Below, one piece after another: positions 11,450 to 22,055 of a stretch of 64,000 nucleotides of DNA. The position numbers and the translations under genes are program-made. Every line of letters begins with the position of its first letter. Position 1 is the stretch's first letter. The notes under the pieces are model-generated. The model was given only the letters and a program-made list of their open reading frames with translations. It did not search any database and had not been told where the DNA came from. The DNA is taken from positions 54,647,751-54,711,750 of the forward strand of contig JAWZYU010000018.1 in NCBI GenBank assembly GCA_038380435.1, in the 5' to 3' direction. Origin of the DNA: Ryuthela nishihirai (taxonomy: Eukaryota; Arthropoda; Arachnida; Araneae; Heptathelidae).

Positions 11450-12596
11450 ACTAGAATAACGCATATCGCCTGTGGCATACATGAGAATCTCGTTTTCAAA
11501 GGGAAAAGAGTGTTTCTTTCACCTACTTTAAATTGGGGGAATGAAAATAGTAGCATTATATTAATAATTACAGATCATTGAAAGCCTTTGCTTAAATTTA
11601 AAAAGTTGCTTCTCCCAAGCTCCTCTGAGAAAAGGGAACTAATTGTTGCTGTCAGTGGAATATATCTTGACACTCTACCATCGAAATTTCAAATTTCTAC
11701 CGTAACATATCACTTGTAACATTCGTAAAATGTTTCACCGTTCCGTAAAATGTTTCACCGTAACATTCGTAAAATGTTTCACCGTTTCGTAAATGTTCAC
11801 CGTTCATTTGATAATCTCTAGAGATATAAATTAAAAAGATCTACTACTATATTTATAAACTACCTAATATTTCATTAGTACCATTTTATCACTGTTGACA
11901 ATGAAAACTTCATAACTTTCACATTCCACCAGTAAATTTTAAAGTTTTTAGGTAAAATGCATTGTTTTCAATATTCGTTTAAAATATTGAAATTTTCAAT
12001 TTTAACAGTTTCAAAAGTTAGAGGGCGCAATTATAGCTTTTGGTAGATTTGCAAATTTCGAATCGTAGTATTCCATCAATACCTATCCATTGGAAAAGAA
12101 ATTTTGTTTTTTCCCTAAAAGCAAAAATTTTTGCTGTCTATAGATGGACAAGTAAACATATTATCTTGCTTTTTTGTTTGAAAACGAGATAAAAATGGTT
12201 GGGTTGTTTTACCTCTGAGTGACACTTTTTTGCACACAATGGGCTAAATGGCCAGGCCACAAGGACCCCGAAGGCTCAGAGAAGTTTGGGAGATGGGGCC
12301 CACTAGAACATATGTTGGGAGCAGATGGTAGCTTCCAGTCAAGGACATCCAGTGTGTTCTTTAACGTGCGCAGAGTATGGCTCTCCCGCACAGGGATGCA
12401 CGGCTTAAAATCCCATCTGACGGACGGAGGTCTTTCCAAGCCCATCGGTGTCCCCTACTGACCGTGGGCAGGGCGGGGAGTTTTGCGGAGATAAATCTCA
12501 ACGCTGACCCAGCTGGGACTCGAACCAGGGAACTGCAGATTACGAGCCTGGCGAGCTACCGACTGAGTCACTCCCGCCCCCCGATAAAAATGGTTG
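11450..12596. mobile_element. Non-autonomous TIR element X, copy A (with SINE1 insert)
   Basis: Starts near GAATCTCGTTTTCAAAGGG (11485) and ends near TTTGAAAACGAGATAAAA (12178-12195), so the ends ATCTCGTTTTCAAA are inverted repeats. The internal sequence matches 25390-25700 and 26880-27775: CACTTCATA-type phrases, CATTCCACCA, GAGGGCGCAATTATAG. A SINE1 is inserted at the right end. No transposase frame was found. A small tandem of TTCGTAAAATGTTTCACCG lies at 11720-11810. Confidence 0.6.
12201..12582 (-). mobile_element. SINE1, full length with target duplication
   Basis: A minus-strand copy from the tail (GGGTTGTTTTACCTCTGAG) to the tRNA head (CTACCGACTGAGTCACTCCC). It is flanked by GATAAAAATGGTT at 12188-12200 and again at 12583-12595. 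This is direct evidence of insertion by target-primed reverse transcription into element X. The B-box complement GGACTCGAACC is intact. Confidence 0.95.
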
Positions 12597-13235
12597 TGTT
12601 ATTTACTACCGACCTATTTCAAATTTCTATAGTTAGTGTTACGAAAAGATGCCTGGTATATATATTTATTTTTAGAAAATGCATATATTTTGAAAAATTT
12701 CGAGCTTTTGGTTTTAACTTATTAAGTGGAAATATTATTGCAAAAGTACATTTAATTATTTAACCCTTTCTTCCTTTTCAGTTTGAAAAAAAACTTTCTT
12801 TCTAGAAGCTTTTTCTGCATGTAGGCATTGTCTTCAGTTATTCGGAATAAAAAATGGAGCATCAGCAATTACTGATGGATCACATAGAATATTGTAAGAG
12901 AAGCAATCAAGTAAAGCGGCTTATTTAAATCCCCGAGACGAATTTAGCTTTCAATTGAAATGAATTGGATATTTACCTGGTTTCTGTTCATTGAAATCAC
13001 CTCCAATAATCTCATTTATAGCATTAATGGCGTTGCCAAAGTCGTGAGTGTTAATCTCATTCCACAGAGAACATAAAAAAAAAAGTATCAGAATTTGCAT
13101 TATGAAACGGAAGCTCACTGCAATTGCTCAATTTAACTGTAACCGCAATTGATGAGGTGAAAAAGAATACATGAAATTTTTTATTAACGATAGCATAAAT
13201 GCACGAATTACACGTCAAAACTTTCTTTTTTAATT
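12597..13235. other. No feature recognised
   Basis: A+T-rich unique sequence with a run of A at 13075-13084. No domain-bearing frame. Confidence 0.4.
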
Positions 13236-13990
13236 TGGGTTGGGTTGTTTTTACCTCTGAGCAGCACTTTTTTCGTACACAGTGGGCTAAATGGTCAGAT
13301 CACAAGGAGCCGAGGGCTCAGAGAAGGTTGGGGGAGGCGATTGACTGGACAACTGTTAGGAGACATTGTAGACTCACGTCACGCTAACCGGCGTGTTCTT
13401 TAACGTGCACAGGGTATGGCTCTCTCTCAGACGAAAGGGGCGGGGGTGGCTCAATCGGTAGCGCACTAGGCTACTCGACTGAGCCCCCACCCCCCCCCCC
13501 CGTAATCTGTAGTTCCTAGGTTCGAGTCTCAGCTGGGTCAGCGGTAAGATTTATCTCCGCAAAACTCCCGCCCTGCCCAAGGTCAGTAGGGGTGGGGGGG
13601 GCATCGATGGGCTTGGAAAGGCCACCGTCCGTGGGATGGGTCGTTAAGCCGTGGCCCCGTGTGCGGGAGACCAATACCCTGTGCACGTTAAAGAACACGC
13701 TGGATGTGCTTGACGGGAGGCTACCATCTGTCTCCCAACAGCTGTTCCAGTGGGTCCCCTCTCCCAACCTTCTCTGAGCCCTCGGGGTCCGTGTGACCTG
13801 GCCCTTTAGCCTGTGGTGTGTAAAAGAGGGCCGCTCAGAGGTAAAACAATCCAACCCAACTCTCAGACGGGGGACACGGTTTGTGTCCTATCTGGCAGAC
13901 GTCGGCGTTTCCAAAGCCCATCGGTATATCCTACGGACAGAGGGCAAGGCGGTGGGTTTTGCGGAGCTAAACTTCAACGCTGGAAAACGG
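13236..13990 (-). mobile_element. SINE1 (outer, older) split by a nested SINE1
   Basis: The outer minus-strand copy begins at GGGTTGGGTTGTTTTTACC, runs to 13433 (GTATGGCTCTCTCTCAGACG), and resumes at 13870 with GGGGACACGGTTTGTGTCC through AACTTCAACGCTGG. The interruption is a plus-strand SINE1 at 13434-13859. The tRNA head of the outer copy is missing. Confidence 0.9.
13434..13859 (+). mobile_element. SINE1 (inner, younger) nested in SINE1
   Basis: A plus-strand copy with tRNA head GGGGTGGCTCAATCGGTAGC and tail AAACAATCCAACCCAA. It is flanked by CTCTCAGACG at 13424-13433 and 13860-13869. The head is enlarged by extra sequence between the A and B boxes, including GACTGAGCCCCCAC and a C run at 13489-13501. 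This looks like a local rearrangement copying part of an opposite-strand head. Confidence 0.92.
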
Positions 13991-14889
13991 ATATTTTCAC
14001 TTTGTCATCTGTCTGTCTGTCCAATTTTTTTAAATTTGAGACAAATGTTAATGTTATTTTTCTTATGTAGGAAAAAATATACATTTGATTTGGCATTCCA
14101 CTAGTTTTTTTCTGCCATTAGTCATTTTATACCTCAATTTAAATTCTTTTTTCAGGAAACATGCCCCTCAACACAATGAAAAGAGATAACACAGATGTTA
14201 GGCTTATTCTGTTTCACATACAACATATAAACATTTATTGCTTTATTTCCGCTTTTGTTTTGAGACACGATTCTGAAACCTGTGATTGCATTATGATTGT
14301 AATAGTTTACAATACTTTCATAATGCAATCATGCTCGTGTTATAATATCTCATGTGCTATTTATACTGATGAAAACCAAGCTTTTATAACCACATATCAA
14401 TTAATATACTTTGGGTCATTCAGATGGACAGCATGAAAGCTTTGGGTGGAATTAACCTCTTCACTGTAGGTCAGTGTAGATTTTTCCACATTTGCGTAAA
14501 ATACTACCAATGATTACCAATGTAGTGAAGTTCATTCGTCCTTTCCAAGCATTTCGCTGTTTTACTTTATCGCCGACGTCTAAGTGCGGACAAGCAGTTT
14601 TTGTGCTGGTAGGAAAGTGCGGATTTTAAAAATCAAGCTGCTGACATTGCATTATTAATGATAAGGTTTTAATAATTTATTCTTCTCAGTAACAGATGTA
14701 AACATTACCAGCAGAGTTATTTATTGGGTATTTTCTTCCGTTAAAAGTAAATTAAATAAAATACACACGCATGTAAAAATATACTGATTCAAGTTATTTT
14801 ATCTTTCGACTTGAATTCGTATTTTCTAAATCTTAGGTTATATCTAACTAGGGTTGAACGTTTGCAAATAAAATAAATGAATTATAATG
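13991..14889. other. No gene recognised
   Basis: A+T-rich. Bases 14280-14335 carry a short inverted pair, GATTGCATTATGATTGTAAT against ATAATGCAATC. The 91-aa frame at 14161-14436 has no recognisable domain. Confidence 0.4.
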
Positions 14890-15480
14890 AATTTCGTTGG
14901 TCATTTAAATAAGGAATCCCACTGGTCATTGAAATACTGAATCATTGTAAAATCCCAAGGAACGGGTCAAGAACACTGGTCATTGAAATAGGGAAACACA
15001 GTAGTCATTGAAATAATCAATTGCAATGGTCATTGAAATAAAGAATCATACTGGCCATTGAAACAAGGAATTACATTGTTCATTGAAATAAGGAATTGCA
15101 TTGGTCATTGAAATAAGGAATTGCAGTGGTCATTGAAATAAGGAATTGCATTGGTCATTGAAATAAGGAATTGCATTGGTCATTGAAATAAGGAATTGCA
15201 TTGGTCATTGAATAAGGAATTGCATTGGACATTGAAATAAGGAATTGCATTGGTCATTGAAATAAGGAATCACACTGGTCATTGAAATAAGGAATCACAC
15301 TGGTCATTGGAATAAGGAATCACACTGGTCATTGGAATAAGGAATAACACTGGTCATTGGAATAAGGAATAACACTGGCCATTGAAATAAGGAATAACAC
15401 TGGCCATTGAAATAATAAATCACATTGGTTATTGAAATAATAAATCACACTGGTGATTAAAATAAGTATTTACACTGGAA
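14890..15480 (+). repeat. Minisatellite, 25-bp period
   Basis: About 23 units of TGGTCATTGAAATAAGGAAT plus TGCAT. The central units (15080-15270) are nearly identical, while the edges diverge. On the right a TCACAC variant replaces TTGCAT, so variants are clustered, as expected from local unequal exchange. No coding potential. Confidence 0.95.
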
Positions 15481-15540
15481 TTGAAACTGTGATTGCACCT
15501 GTCCTTGATATTTTATATCCATCAGTGAAATTTCCCAAGC

Positions 15541-16331
15541 CAGGGGTGTAACGAAGGGACTCTAGTTGGGGGGGGGGGGGGTAGAGGGCGAATAATTTCC
15601 AACTCGGAAATCATATTTTGCCAACTGCCAAAATAAGTTCATCACAGAAATTTATATTATCTATCACGGACGTACCCATGTTTTACTTCCGTGCGGGAGA
15701 GGGGGGGGGAAGCAGCTCCCAAAATTTTGGCAAATCGCCAAAAAATTTACAGAAAAAAGATCCCCATTTATACATCTCGCCTGAATGTTACCAAGTCACT
15801 TCGAATTTTGCAAAGTTCCCAAGATTTTGTTAAGCTATCTCGATTTTGCCAGCTCTCTTTAATTTCACAAAAACAGTCCCCAATTTTCACAACTCACTTG
15901 TATTTTACCAAGTGATTTCGAATTTTCCCAACAGCCTTAGATTTTGACACTATCCTTACTTTCACAACTCACCTGTATTTTTCCAAGTGGCTTCGAATTT
16001 TCCTAACTCCCCATAATTTCGCAAAAGCAGTCCCAATTTTGACAACTCAACTGTATTTTATCAAGTTGCTTCGAATTTTATCAACTCCTCTAGATTTTGC
16101 CAAGTTCTCTCGATTATGTAAACTCACCATAATTTTACCAAAAAATCCCACTTTCTATATTTTTCCTGAATTTTACGAAATGGCTCCGAATTTTGACAAC
16201 TTCTCTAGATTTTGCAAAAAAAATCTCAATTCTTACACATCTCACCTGAATTTTACCAAGTCACTTCGAATTTTGCCAACTCCGATTTAATTTTTGGGGC
16301 CGTCCCCTATCCCCTTATAACTATGCACCTG
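15541..16331. mobile_element. hAT-like TIR element carrying a degenerate tandem array
   Basis: Left end CAGGGGTGTAACGAAG and right end ...CTATGCACCTG are imperfect inverted repeats of the hAT MITE type. The interior at 15690-16290 is a degenerate array with short units containing TTCGAATTTTGCCAA and CCAAGTCACTTCG. No matching 8-bp duplication was found, so the assignment is tentative. The frames of 71-83 aa are repeat sequence read as protein. Confidence 0.5.
15690..16290 (+). repeat. Degenerate tandem array, about 20-bp motif with longer spacing
   Basis: The phrase AAGTCACTTCGAATTTT or a variant recurs near 15790, 15910, 15985, 16060, 16175 and 16257, at steps of roughly 75-120 bases. Between these lie related pieces such as TAGATTTTGCCAAG and CTCGATTTTGCCAG. 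This suggests an old short-motif array with irregular higher-order structure. Confidence 0.7.
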
Positions 16332-16335
16332 GCTT

Positions 16336-16795
16336 CAGTTACAAGGAGTCTTTGAGCTCAAAACTAGTTAAACGATAGATAGAAATGTATGTTAATTAAA
16401 AAAAATTAACCGCTATTACACTGTATGAGGAGGACGTTGTGTTCGAATCCCACACGTTTCAAAACAATTTTTGCTCTATACCCTATGCCAACATTATACT
16501 TATACAGCGTAATAGTGGTTTAAAACTTTGTAATCAGTGTAGTGCTGTGGGTAAAAAGTAATAAATGTAAAATATATATTTCTATGTTAAATCACCAGAA
16601 TTTACTTAAGAAAATGTTGTGTGTATCAATAAAAATTATGGTCTTCACGAACAGATACAAGTGGCTAAACGTCAAAGTACCGAATCAAAAGGTGGCGAAT
16701 GTCGTCCTTGCGAACACTGATCATCAATCAAACTTCATACATCTGTTCTGTGAGCTGGGTAACAGTGATAGGGGGCTGAGAGGCAGTGATAGGGG
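16336..16795. other. No gene; tRNA-like B box and a small tandem repeat
   Basis: GTGTTCGAATCCCACAC at about 16439-16455 resembles a tRNA B box, but no A box or cloverleaf was found. At 16755-16815 a 22-bp unit, CAGTGATAGGGGGCTGAGAG, occurs about three times next to the Tc1 remnant. Confidence 0.4.
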
Positions 16796-16799
16796 GCTG

Positions 16800-17860
16800 A
16801 GAGGCAGTGATCAGTGAATACCCCGTCACATCCCAAGAGTGTTCGATGGGTGACAGATTAGGGAACGTGCGGGCCAACGAAGCCTAGCCATATCATGTAC
16901 ACATTGTTAGAATATGAGAGTTGTGTGTGAGCGGGTATTGTCCTTCTGAAAAATAGCATTTGCGATGGAGTGAAGAAAGGGTAGAAACACTGCTCCTAGA
17001 ATGAGTTCAACATAATGTCTTGACATCCCATCAGTAACGACCAAAAGTAAAGAGAAAATAGCGATAGACCTAACGATATCAGTACCAACATCATAACACA
17101 TACAGTGACTATCGTTAATCATATTAACATGGCTTTCCATATCACGATTCCGGGTTTAGTCTAATATGGCTCTTTGATGTAACTGATTAATTGCTCTCCC
17201 TGATGTCTTTAAGTCTTCATTGGCATAGTGGTTAGCGAGTTAACTACTATTTCAGCAGGCCAAACTTTCAGTTGTGTTAGCTCTAACTGAGGTAGTGATC
17301 ATCAGTGATTTCGGTCTTGGAAGGGCATTTTTTTTGTATGAGAAGCCTGTAAAAGCTATGAGTAGCTTCTAGGATACTTCTTTGTCCTTTGTCCTTATTG
17401 TTGCAACTAAAAAAACAAAGGAATTACGCAGAATGGAATATTTCTGTCGCTGGCGTGTTTCCAGACAAACATACTGCCGCCAATCAGTCCCAAACAGAAA
17501 CGTAATTCATCATTAAAGACGATACTGGACCAGTCTTGTCCCCAAGTTCCTCTCTCTCTGGACCACTGCTTATGCAGATGATGACGGAATGGTGTCTGAG
17601 GTAGATGAGCCAATGGACGGCACTAATATAATCCCGATTCTTGCAGTCGACTTCTAATCGTGCACTTTGACAAAGATGGAAACAGTAATGTCATTACGAC
17701 GTTGGAATCCATCAGTTTGTGATATATCTGTCTCCTGTTGCTAGTCAGCTGATCTGTCGATCCCCCATTTTTAGAAATCTGGCCATGTCAAATCAAACAT
17801 TTACATAAAATAACTGTACAAATCCGTTTCTCGAAAAGAATATCCGCACATCCAAACAAA
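16800..17860 (-). pseudogene. Tc1/mariner transposase remnant split by a SINE3 insertion
   Basis: On the minus strand, 17613-17407 encodes WSRERGTWGQDWSSIVFNDE, the region around the first catalytic Asp. Bases 17140-16907 encode RHYVELILGAVFLPFLHSI then FQKDNTRSHT, around the second Asp. At 16900-16830 the ARSLICHPSNTLGM stretch corresponds to the PDLNPIEHVWD block, frame-damaged. The two halves are separated by the repeat at 17205-17400. Upstream coding sequence at 17614-17860 is decayed. It is not functional. Confidence 0.75.
17205..17400 (+). mobile_element. SINE3-type repeat, copy 1
   Basis: Begins with a tRNA-like TGGCATAGTGGTTAGCGAG. It contains GTTAGCTCTAACTG and CAGTGATTTCGGTCTTGG, then GAGAAGCCTGTAAAAGCTA, and ends GGATACTTCTTTGTC. 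The same order of blocks occurs at 63807-64000. It interrupts the Tc1 remnant on both sides, so it is a later insertion. Confidence 0.7.
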
Positions 17861-18241
17861 TGTTCTTCCGATGCCATCCGAACCATGGTGACATGTCCAG
17901 CTACCTTCATGTATCCATTGCTGCCAACAGCATCCAATCGTTAAAGCATCACTACCCACATGAACGGCGATTTGGCATGTTGACCATCCAGCTTATCCAG
18001 CTTCTATCAACCTATGATCCCACCCCTTTCAAATTCCGTCAGCTATGCATGAGTCGAATTACAAATGTTAAAAGTATTACACACTCTTTGTAATTCAATC
18101 GCTCATCATTTTGCTTTCCCGCTAATGCGTATCACAGGTTTCATAGTCCCTTCAGATTCTGAACATTCTACTGTGCTGTTACATGTTACTGAACGTTCTG
18201 CTGTGCCGATCAGCTTAATATGCAAGTCGTTTATGTACATA
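17861..18241. other. No feature recognised
   Basis: Mixed-composition sequence. GTTCTGCTGTGCCG and ATTCTACTGTGCTG at 18160-18205 form a short duplication. No gene seen. Confidence 0.4.
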
Positions 18242-18249
18242 TACGTCAC

Positions 18250-18403
18250 CAGAGACATACCCAGAAGAGGGAGGAGGGTATCACTTGAAAGGGAAGGAGA
18301 GGGAAGAAGGGAACCCCGAAAGTCAATTCTCGGATTACCAAAAACAAAATTCTCGAACCCTCCTCCCTCCCGCCCTCGAAACCAAATCCTGGGTACGTGC
18401 CTG
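18250..18403. mobile_element. hAT-like MITE with perfect 8-bp duplication
   Basis: A 154-bp element. The left end CAGAGACATACCCAG and right end CTGGGTACGTGCCTG are inverted repeats. It is flanked by TACGTCAC at 18242-18249 and 18404-18411, an exact 8-bp target duplication as made by hAT transposases. The interior is purine-rich then pyrimidine-rich (GGGAGGAGGG... CCTCCCTCCC). The 141- and 101-aa frames across it are spurious. Confidence 0.9.
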
Positions 18404-18765
18404 TACGTCACAACGCTACATGCAAATCGTCAAGTTAATCTGTCCATTATTTCTAGGTGGTGCAATTTCAATGACAAGCAGTATATTTAAAGCGTAATCT
18501 AACTTGAAGGGGATAATGTAAAAGTTGTGCAATACCATCATATCTCGTTTTTTATCCAGTTTTCTGTTTAGCATAACAATGTTACTACTTAAAAAAATCA
18601 AGCACTGATCACAGCATATAATGTGCACTGAAATCTGTGTACGATGTAGATTATATGAATTTAATTTTTTAAGACATAAAACAGAGAGCCTTGTGGGACC
18701 TGAATTAAGTACGGGTCCGAGTCATTAAATAGGATTCATTCACATTTTTAACATAAATGTTCGAA
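18404..18765. other. No feature recognised
   Basis: A+T-rich flanking DNA. Confidence 0.4.
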
Positions 18766-18838
18766 TAGTAGCGTGGGCTACAATTTAAAAATTTAGTTTC
18801 TTCTTTGTATCCGGCTACAATACGAGCCCATGCTACTA
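18766..18838. repeat. Short inverted repeat, 14-bp arms
   Basis: TAGTAGCGTGGGCT at the left and AGCCCATGCTACTA at the right are complementary with one mismatch, spaced 45 bases. This may be a very short MITE or chance. A TA sits at each end. Confidence 0.5.
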
Positions 18839-19036
18839 TAAAAACCCAGCCTACAAATGAAACTAAAATTTGTTAAGAGTCACACAATTTTGCGCGAAGT
18901 GTTTTCAATTAATTTATGCTATTATTAACATTAACAAAATGTAAATAAAACTGTACCGATTTTTTATATAACTTTTTAGCCATCTTTCGATGGGAAATCG
19001 AATTCCCGTAAAATACTTACAATTTGGCTTTCACGA

Positions 19037-19419
19037 GGGCACGGGTGGCCAGTGGGTAGCGCACCAGGCTCTAATCTACAGTTCTCTAGTTCGAGTCACA
19101 CCAATACCAGCACTGAGATTTATCTCCGCAAAACTCCCCGCCTTGCTCTAGGTCAATAGGGAACATTAATGGGCTTGGAAAAGCCGCCGTCTATCGGATA
19201 AGACGTTAAGCCGTGGCTCCTTGTATGGGAGAGACATACCCTCTGCAGGTTAAAGTCCAAGCAGGATGTCCTTGAGGAGAGGCTGCCATCTGTCTCTAAT
19301 AGCTGCCAGTGGGTTTCCTTTCCCTAACCTTTTCTGAACCCTCAGGGTCCTTGTGTCCTGGCCATTTAGCCTATTGTGCGCAAAAAAAAGTGTCGCTCTG
19401 AGATAAAACAACCTAACCC
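19037..19419 (+). mobile_element. SINE1, full length with target duplication
   Basis: A plus-strand copy from head (GGGTGGCCAGTGGGTAGCGC) to tail (AAACAACCTAACCC). The flanks GCTTTCACGA (19027-19036) and GCTTTCATGA (19420-19429) match in nine of ten positions, an aged target duplication. It is moderately diverged. Confidence 0.92.
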
Positions 19420-19429
19420 GCTTTCATGA

Positions 19430-20044
19430 AATGGAATCCTCATATCCAAAGAAACGTCTGGCATCCCTGTCTGATACCTTGCCATTATACTTACCCTGCA
19501 ATTCAAGCATAGGCTATTATTTAGGTCCCAACGTTTAGTAAATCATATACGGTGTAGTACTCGAAGTTTCCGTATAAAACTTACAATATTGTCAGTGACA
19601 GCTTCCGAAATGATGACCCCACAACTTTCAAATTGCACTGTAGTTGAACAGTGAAGTGTCAATCCATTTTTGCTATCGGAAAGTCTTAAACAAGCGAAAT
19701 ATGCCGTAGAATATGTGCACAATATTCCAATATTGTAAACAATAGCGTATTTTCACGAAGCTTACAGTGACAAGTATTTCCTTTGCATTTACATATAAAG
19801 AGTTGACCATAGAAGCTCTAAGAGCTTGACTTAAATACAAATGCTAAATTATACAAACATACTCCTTACAAATAGCACATACAGTTTATAGAGAAAATAG
19901 AAGAAACACATAAATAGAGTAACAAGATTAATAAAATCCCCGCGAAGCTTGATGTAGCTTATTCGCAGGAAACGTTAAATATATGCAGTTACAAATAGTT
20001 GCTTTACAACGGTTACATATTGACGTTCAAGCATAAGAAGTCCT
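19430..20044. other. Mostly featureless; possible LINE 3' remnant
   Basis: At 19930-19985, CGAAGCTTGATGTAGCTTATTCGCAGG resembles the 3' region of the LINE at 38140-38165 (GCAAAGCTAAATAGCTTATT). A truncated minus-strand LINE end is possible but weakly supported. Confidence 0.35.
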
Positions 20045-21835
20045 GATATATATAGATGGCTTGGCTAACAAAGCCGAGGAAGCAGTTAGACAGTACAACA
20101 GCAGAGAGCTGTACCAGATAGTTATTTTTTGTTTGGTAGAAAACGAACAGGTATACAGGGATTGAAGGATAAACAAGGTAAGGTTATAGAAGGTGAAGAT
20201 TCTGTCATGGCTAGGTGGGATGAGCATTTCAGTGATGTTCTAAACAATGTGAATAGTTCTACTCCCATTGTTTGCAATGATGATAGATGCATTGGTGGCT
20301 TTAATGTTGGCCTTATAACACAGTCTAAAGTTATTTTGGCTGTTTCTAAACTTAAATTTCATTAATCCCCAGGGGTAGATGAAATTACTACGGAAATGCT
20401 TAGAGCTGATAATGTTTTGGTTGCCACTTAATGACTGAAATTTTGAATATCTTTTATGAAAAAAGGCATGGTTCCTAAGGATTTTACCAGAGCTATTATT
20501 ATCCCTATTTTCAAAAAATATGATCGCAGTTCTTGTGATAATTATAGGGGTATCAGTTTACTCTCTGTTACAGGGAAAGTTCTTTCCATGATTGTGCTTA
20601 ATAGAATTAAGAATCTGGTTGACAGGCAACTGCGAGATGAGCAATGTGGATTCAGAAGTGGTAGGGGGTGTGTGGATCAGATATTTTCACTTAGGTAGAT
20701 TCTTGAGAAATGTTTAGAGTTTCAGAAACCTTTGGTTGCTAGTTTTGTTGATTTCAAAAAGGCTGTCGACTCTGTTGATCGTCATAATTTGTGGTTGATT
20801 TTGAGATCATATGGTATACCAGACAAGTTAGTTAACATAATGAAAGCTCTCTATAATAACACTGAGTCGTGTGTGAGAGTTGGTAAGGCTTGTAGCAATT
20901 GGTTTAGCATTACTTTTGGTGTTCGACAAGGGTGCATTTTGTCTCCTTTTCTCTTTAGCTTGGTTATTGATTATGTTATGCGAAATTCGCTTCAAGGGAA
21001 AGATTTTGACCTTAAATGGACTGGAGATTTCTGATTTAGATTATGCTGATGATTTAGCCCTTTTGGCAAATGATGTTGATGAGATGAACTCTTTCATTCG
21101 AGCTGTTGATGAGACTGGTAGTACAGTAGGTTTGGCTATAAACAGAGAGAAAACTAAAGTGATGAAAATTGGTCAAGCAGGCTGTGAGTCAGTTCATCTG
21201 AATGGTTGCAGTCTTGAGCAGGTGTCACAGTTTAATGATCTTGGGAGCTATGTAGCAGCTGATGTGCGGCATGAGATTAACAGACGAATAGGGATTGCTG
21301 TTGGGACTTTTAAAAATCTATGGAGAGTGTGGAGAAATAGGCGTATACACCTAAAGACTAAAATTAGACTGTATAATAGTTTGGTTCTCTCTAGGGTTAG
21401 TTATGGTAGTGAAACATGGACACTTTGTAAACAAGATAACAGGAAACTAGATGCTTTTGATTCCAGATGCTTACGCAGTATCTTGGGCATTAGGTGGTTC
21501 AACTTTGTAACTAATGATGAGGTTAGGCAAAGGAGTTTGCAACCTCCTTTAAGCAGCATATTATGCAGAGAGAGACTCCGTTGGTTTGGCCATATGAATG
21601 TTGCCCGTATGAATAATTATAGATTGGTGAATAAGATTATGAACAGTGTGCCTAAGGCCTCAGAAAGAGGAGGAGACATATAATGAGGTGGGCAGACAAT
21701 GTCAAACAGGACCTGATTAGAATTGGTGTTCAGTGGCCAGATGCAGTAGTAGCTCAGGACAGACTTGCTTGGAGAACTAAATTGCACGGTCTGGTTGGAC
21801 CTCCGTAGCCCATGGCTGCTTGATGATGATGATGA
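20045..21835 (+). mobile_element. RTE-like non-LTR retrotransposon, 5'-truncated
   Basis: The plus-strand element carries the ORF2 linker, reverse transcriptase and C-terminal region and ends in a TGATGATGATGA repeat tail at 21822-21835, as RTE-type LINEs often do. The 5' endonuclease is absent, which is consistent with 5' truncation. The frame changes several times, with stops at about 20365, 20430, 20697 and 21034, so it is dead. Related 3' ends are at 10955-11315 and 31240-31415. The clade call rests on RT motif style and tail, not on a tree. Confidence 0.88.
20129..21683 (+). pseudogene. Reverse transcriptase of the RTE-like LINE (broken)
   Basis: The linker reads ARWDEHFSDVLNN at about 20210. 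RT block 1 to 2 is DNYRGISLLSVTGKVL near 20540, followed by RDEQCGFRSGRG. Motif A is FVDFKKAVDSVDRHN near 20745, with the catalytic Asp present. Motif B is GVRQGCILSPFLFSL near 20920. Motif C is YADDLALLA near 21043, lying in a different frame from motif B, so a frameshift falls between about 20960 and 21034. The C-terminal end includes LGIRWFNF and RLRWFGHM and stops at 21683. The enzyme would prime cDNA synthesis at nicked target DNA; this copy cannot. Confidence 0.88.
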
Positions 21836-21972
21836 AACAATATTAAAATAGAATGAACTTATATGTTGCACTGTGAAGCCAGCAATTCGGTCGAAAGGGC
21901 GCGATGCCCTAAATAACAGAAGTTAGGGCACCCACATACAACGTATTGTCGCTCCGCAAACTCACAGCGAGA

Positions 21973-22055
21973 TACACAATCGTATCAGAATAATATGACC
22001 ACCCACCATAGTATATGTATGGTAGGTGGTCATATTATTCTGATACGACTGTGTA
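21973..22055. mobile_element. Palindromic MITE, family 2, copy 2
   Basis: 83 bp, from TACACAATCGTATCAGAATA to TATTCTGATACGACTGTGTA. The arms match almost perfectly around a short centre (GTATATGTAT). It is more regular than the copy at 7633-7715. Confidence 0.9.

Noticed and set aside
14890..15480. Regular repeats that could suggest a CRISPR array
   Set aside because: The 25-bp units are contiguous with no unique spacers, in clearly eukaryotic DNA.
18065..18490. 141-aa frame
   Set aside because: Crosses a hAT-like MITE; the charged middle is the MITE purine tract.
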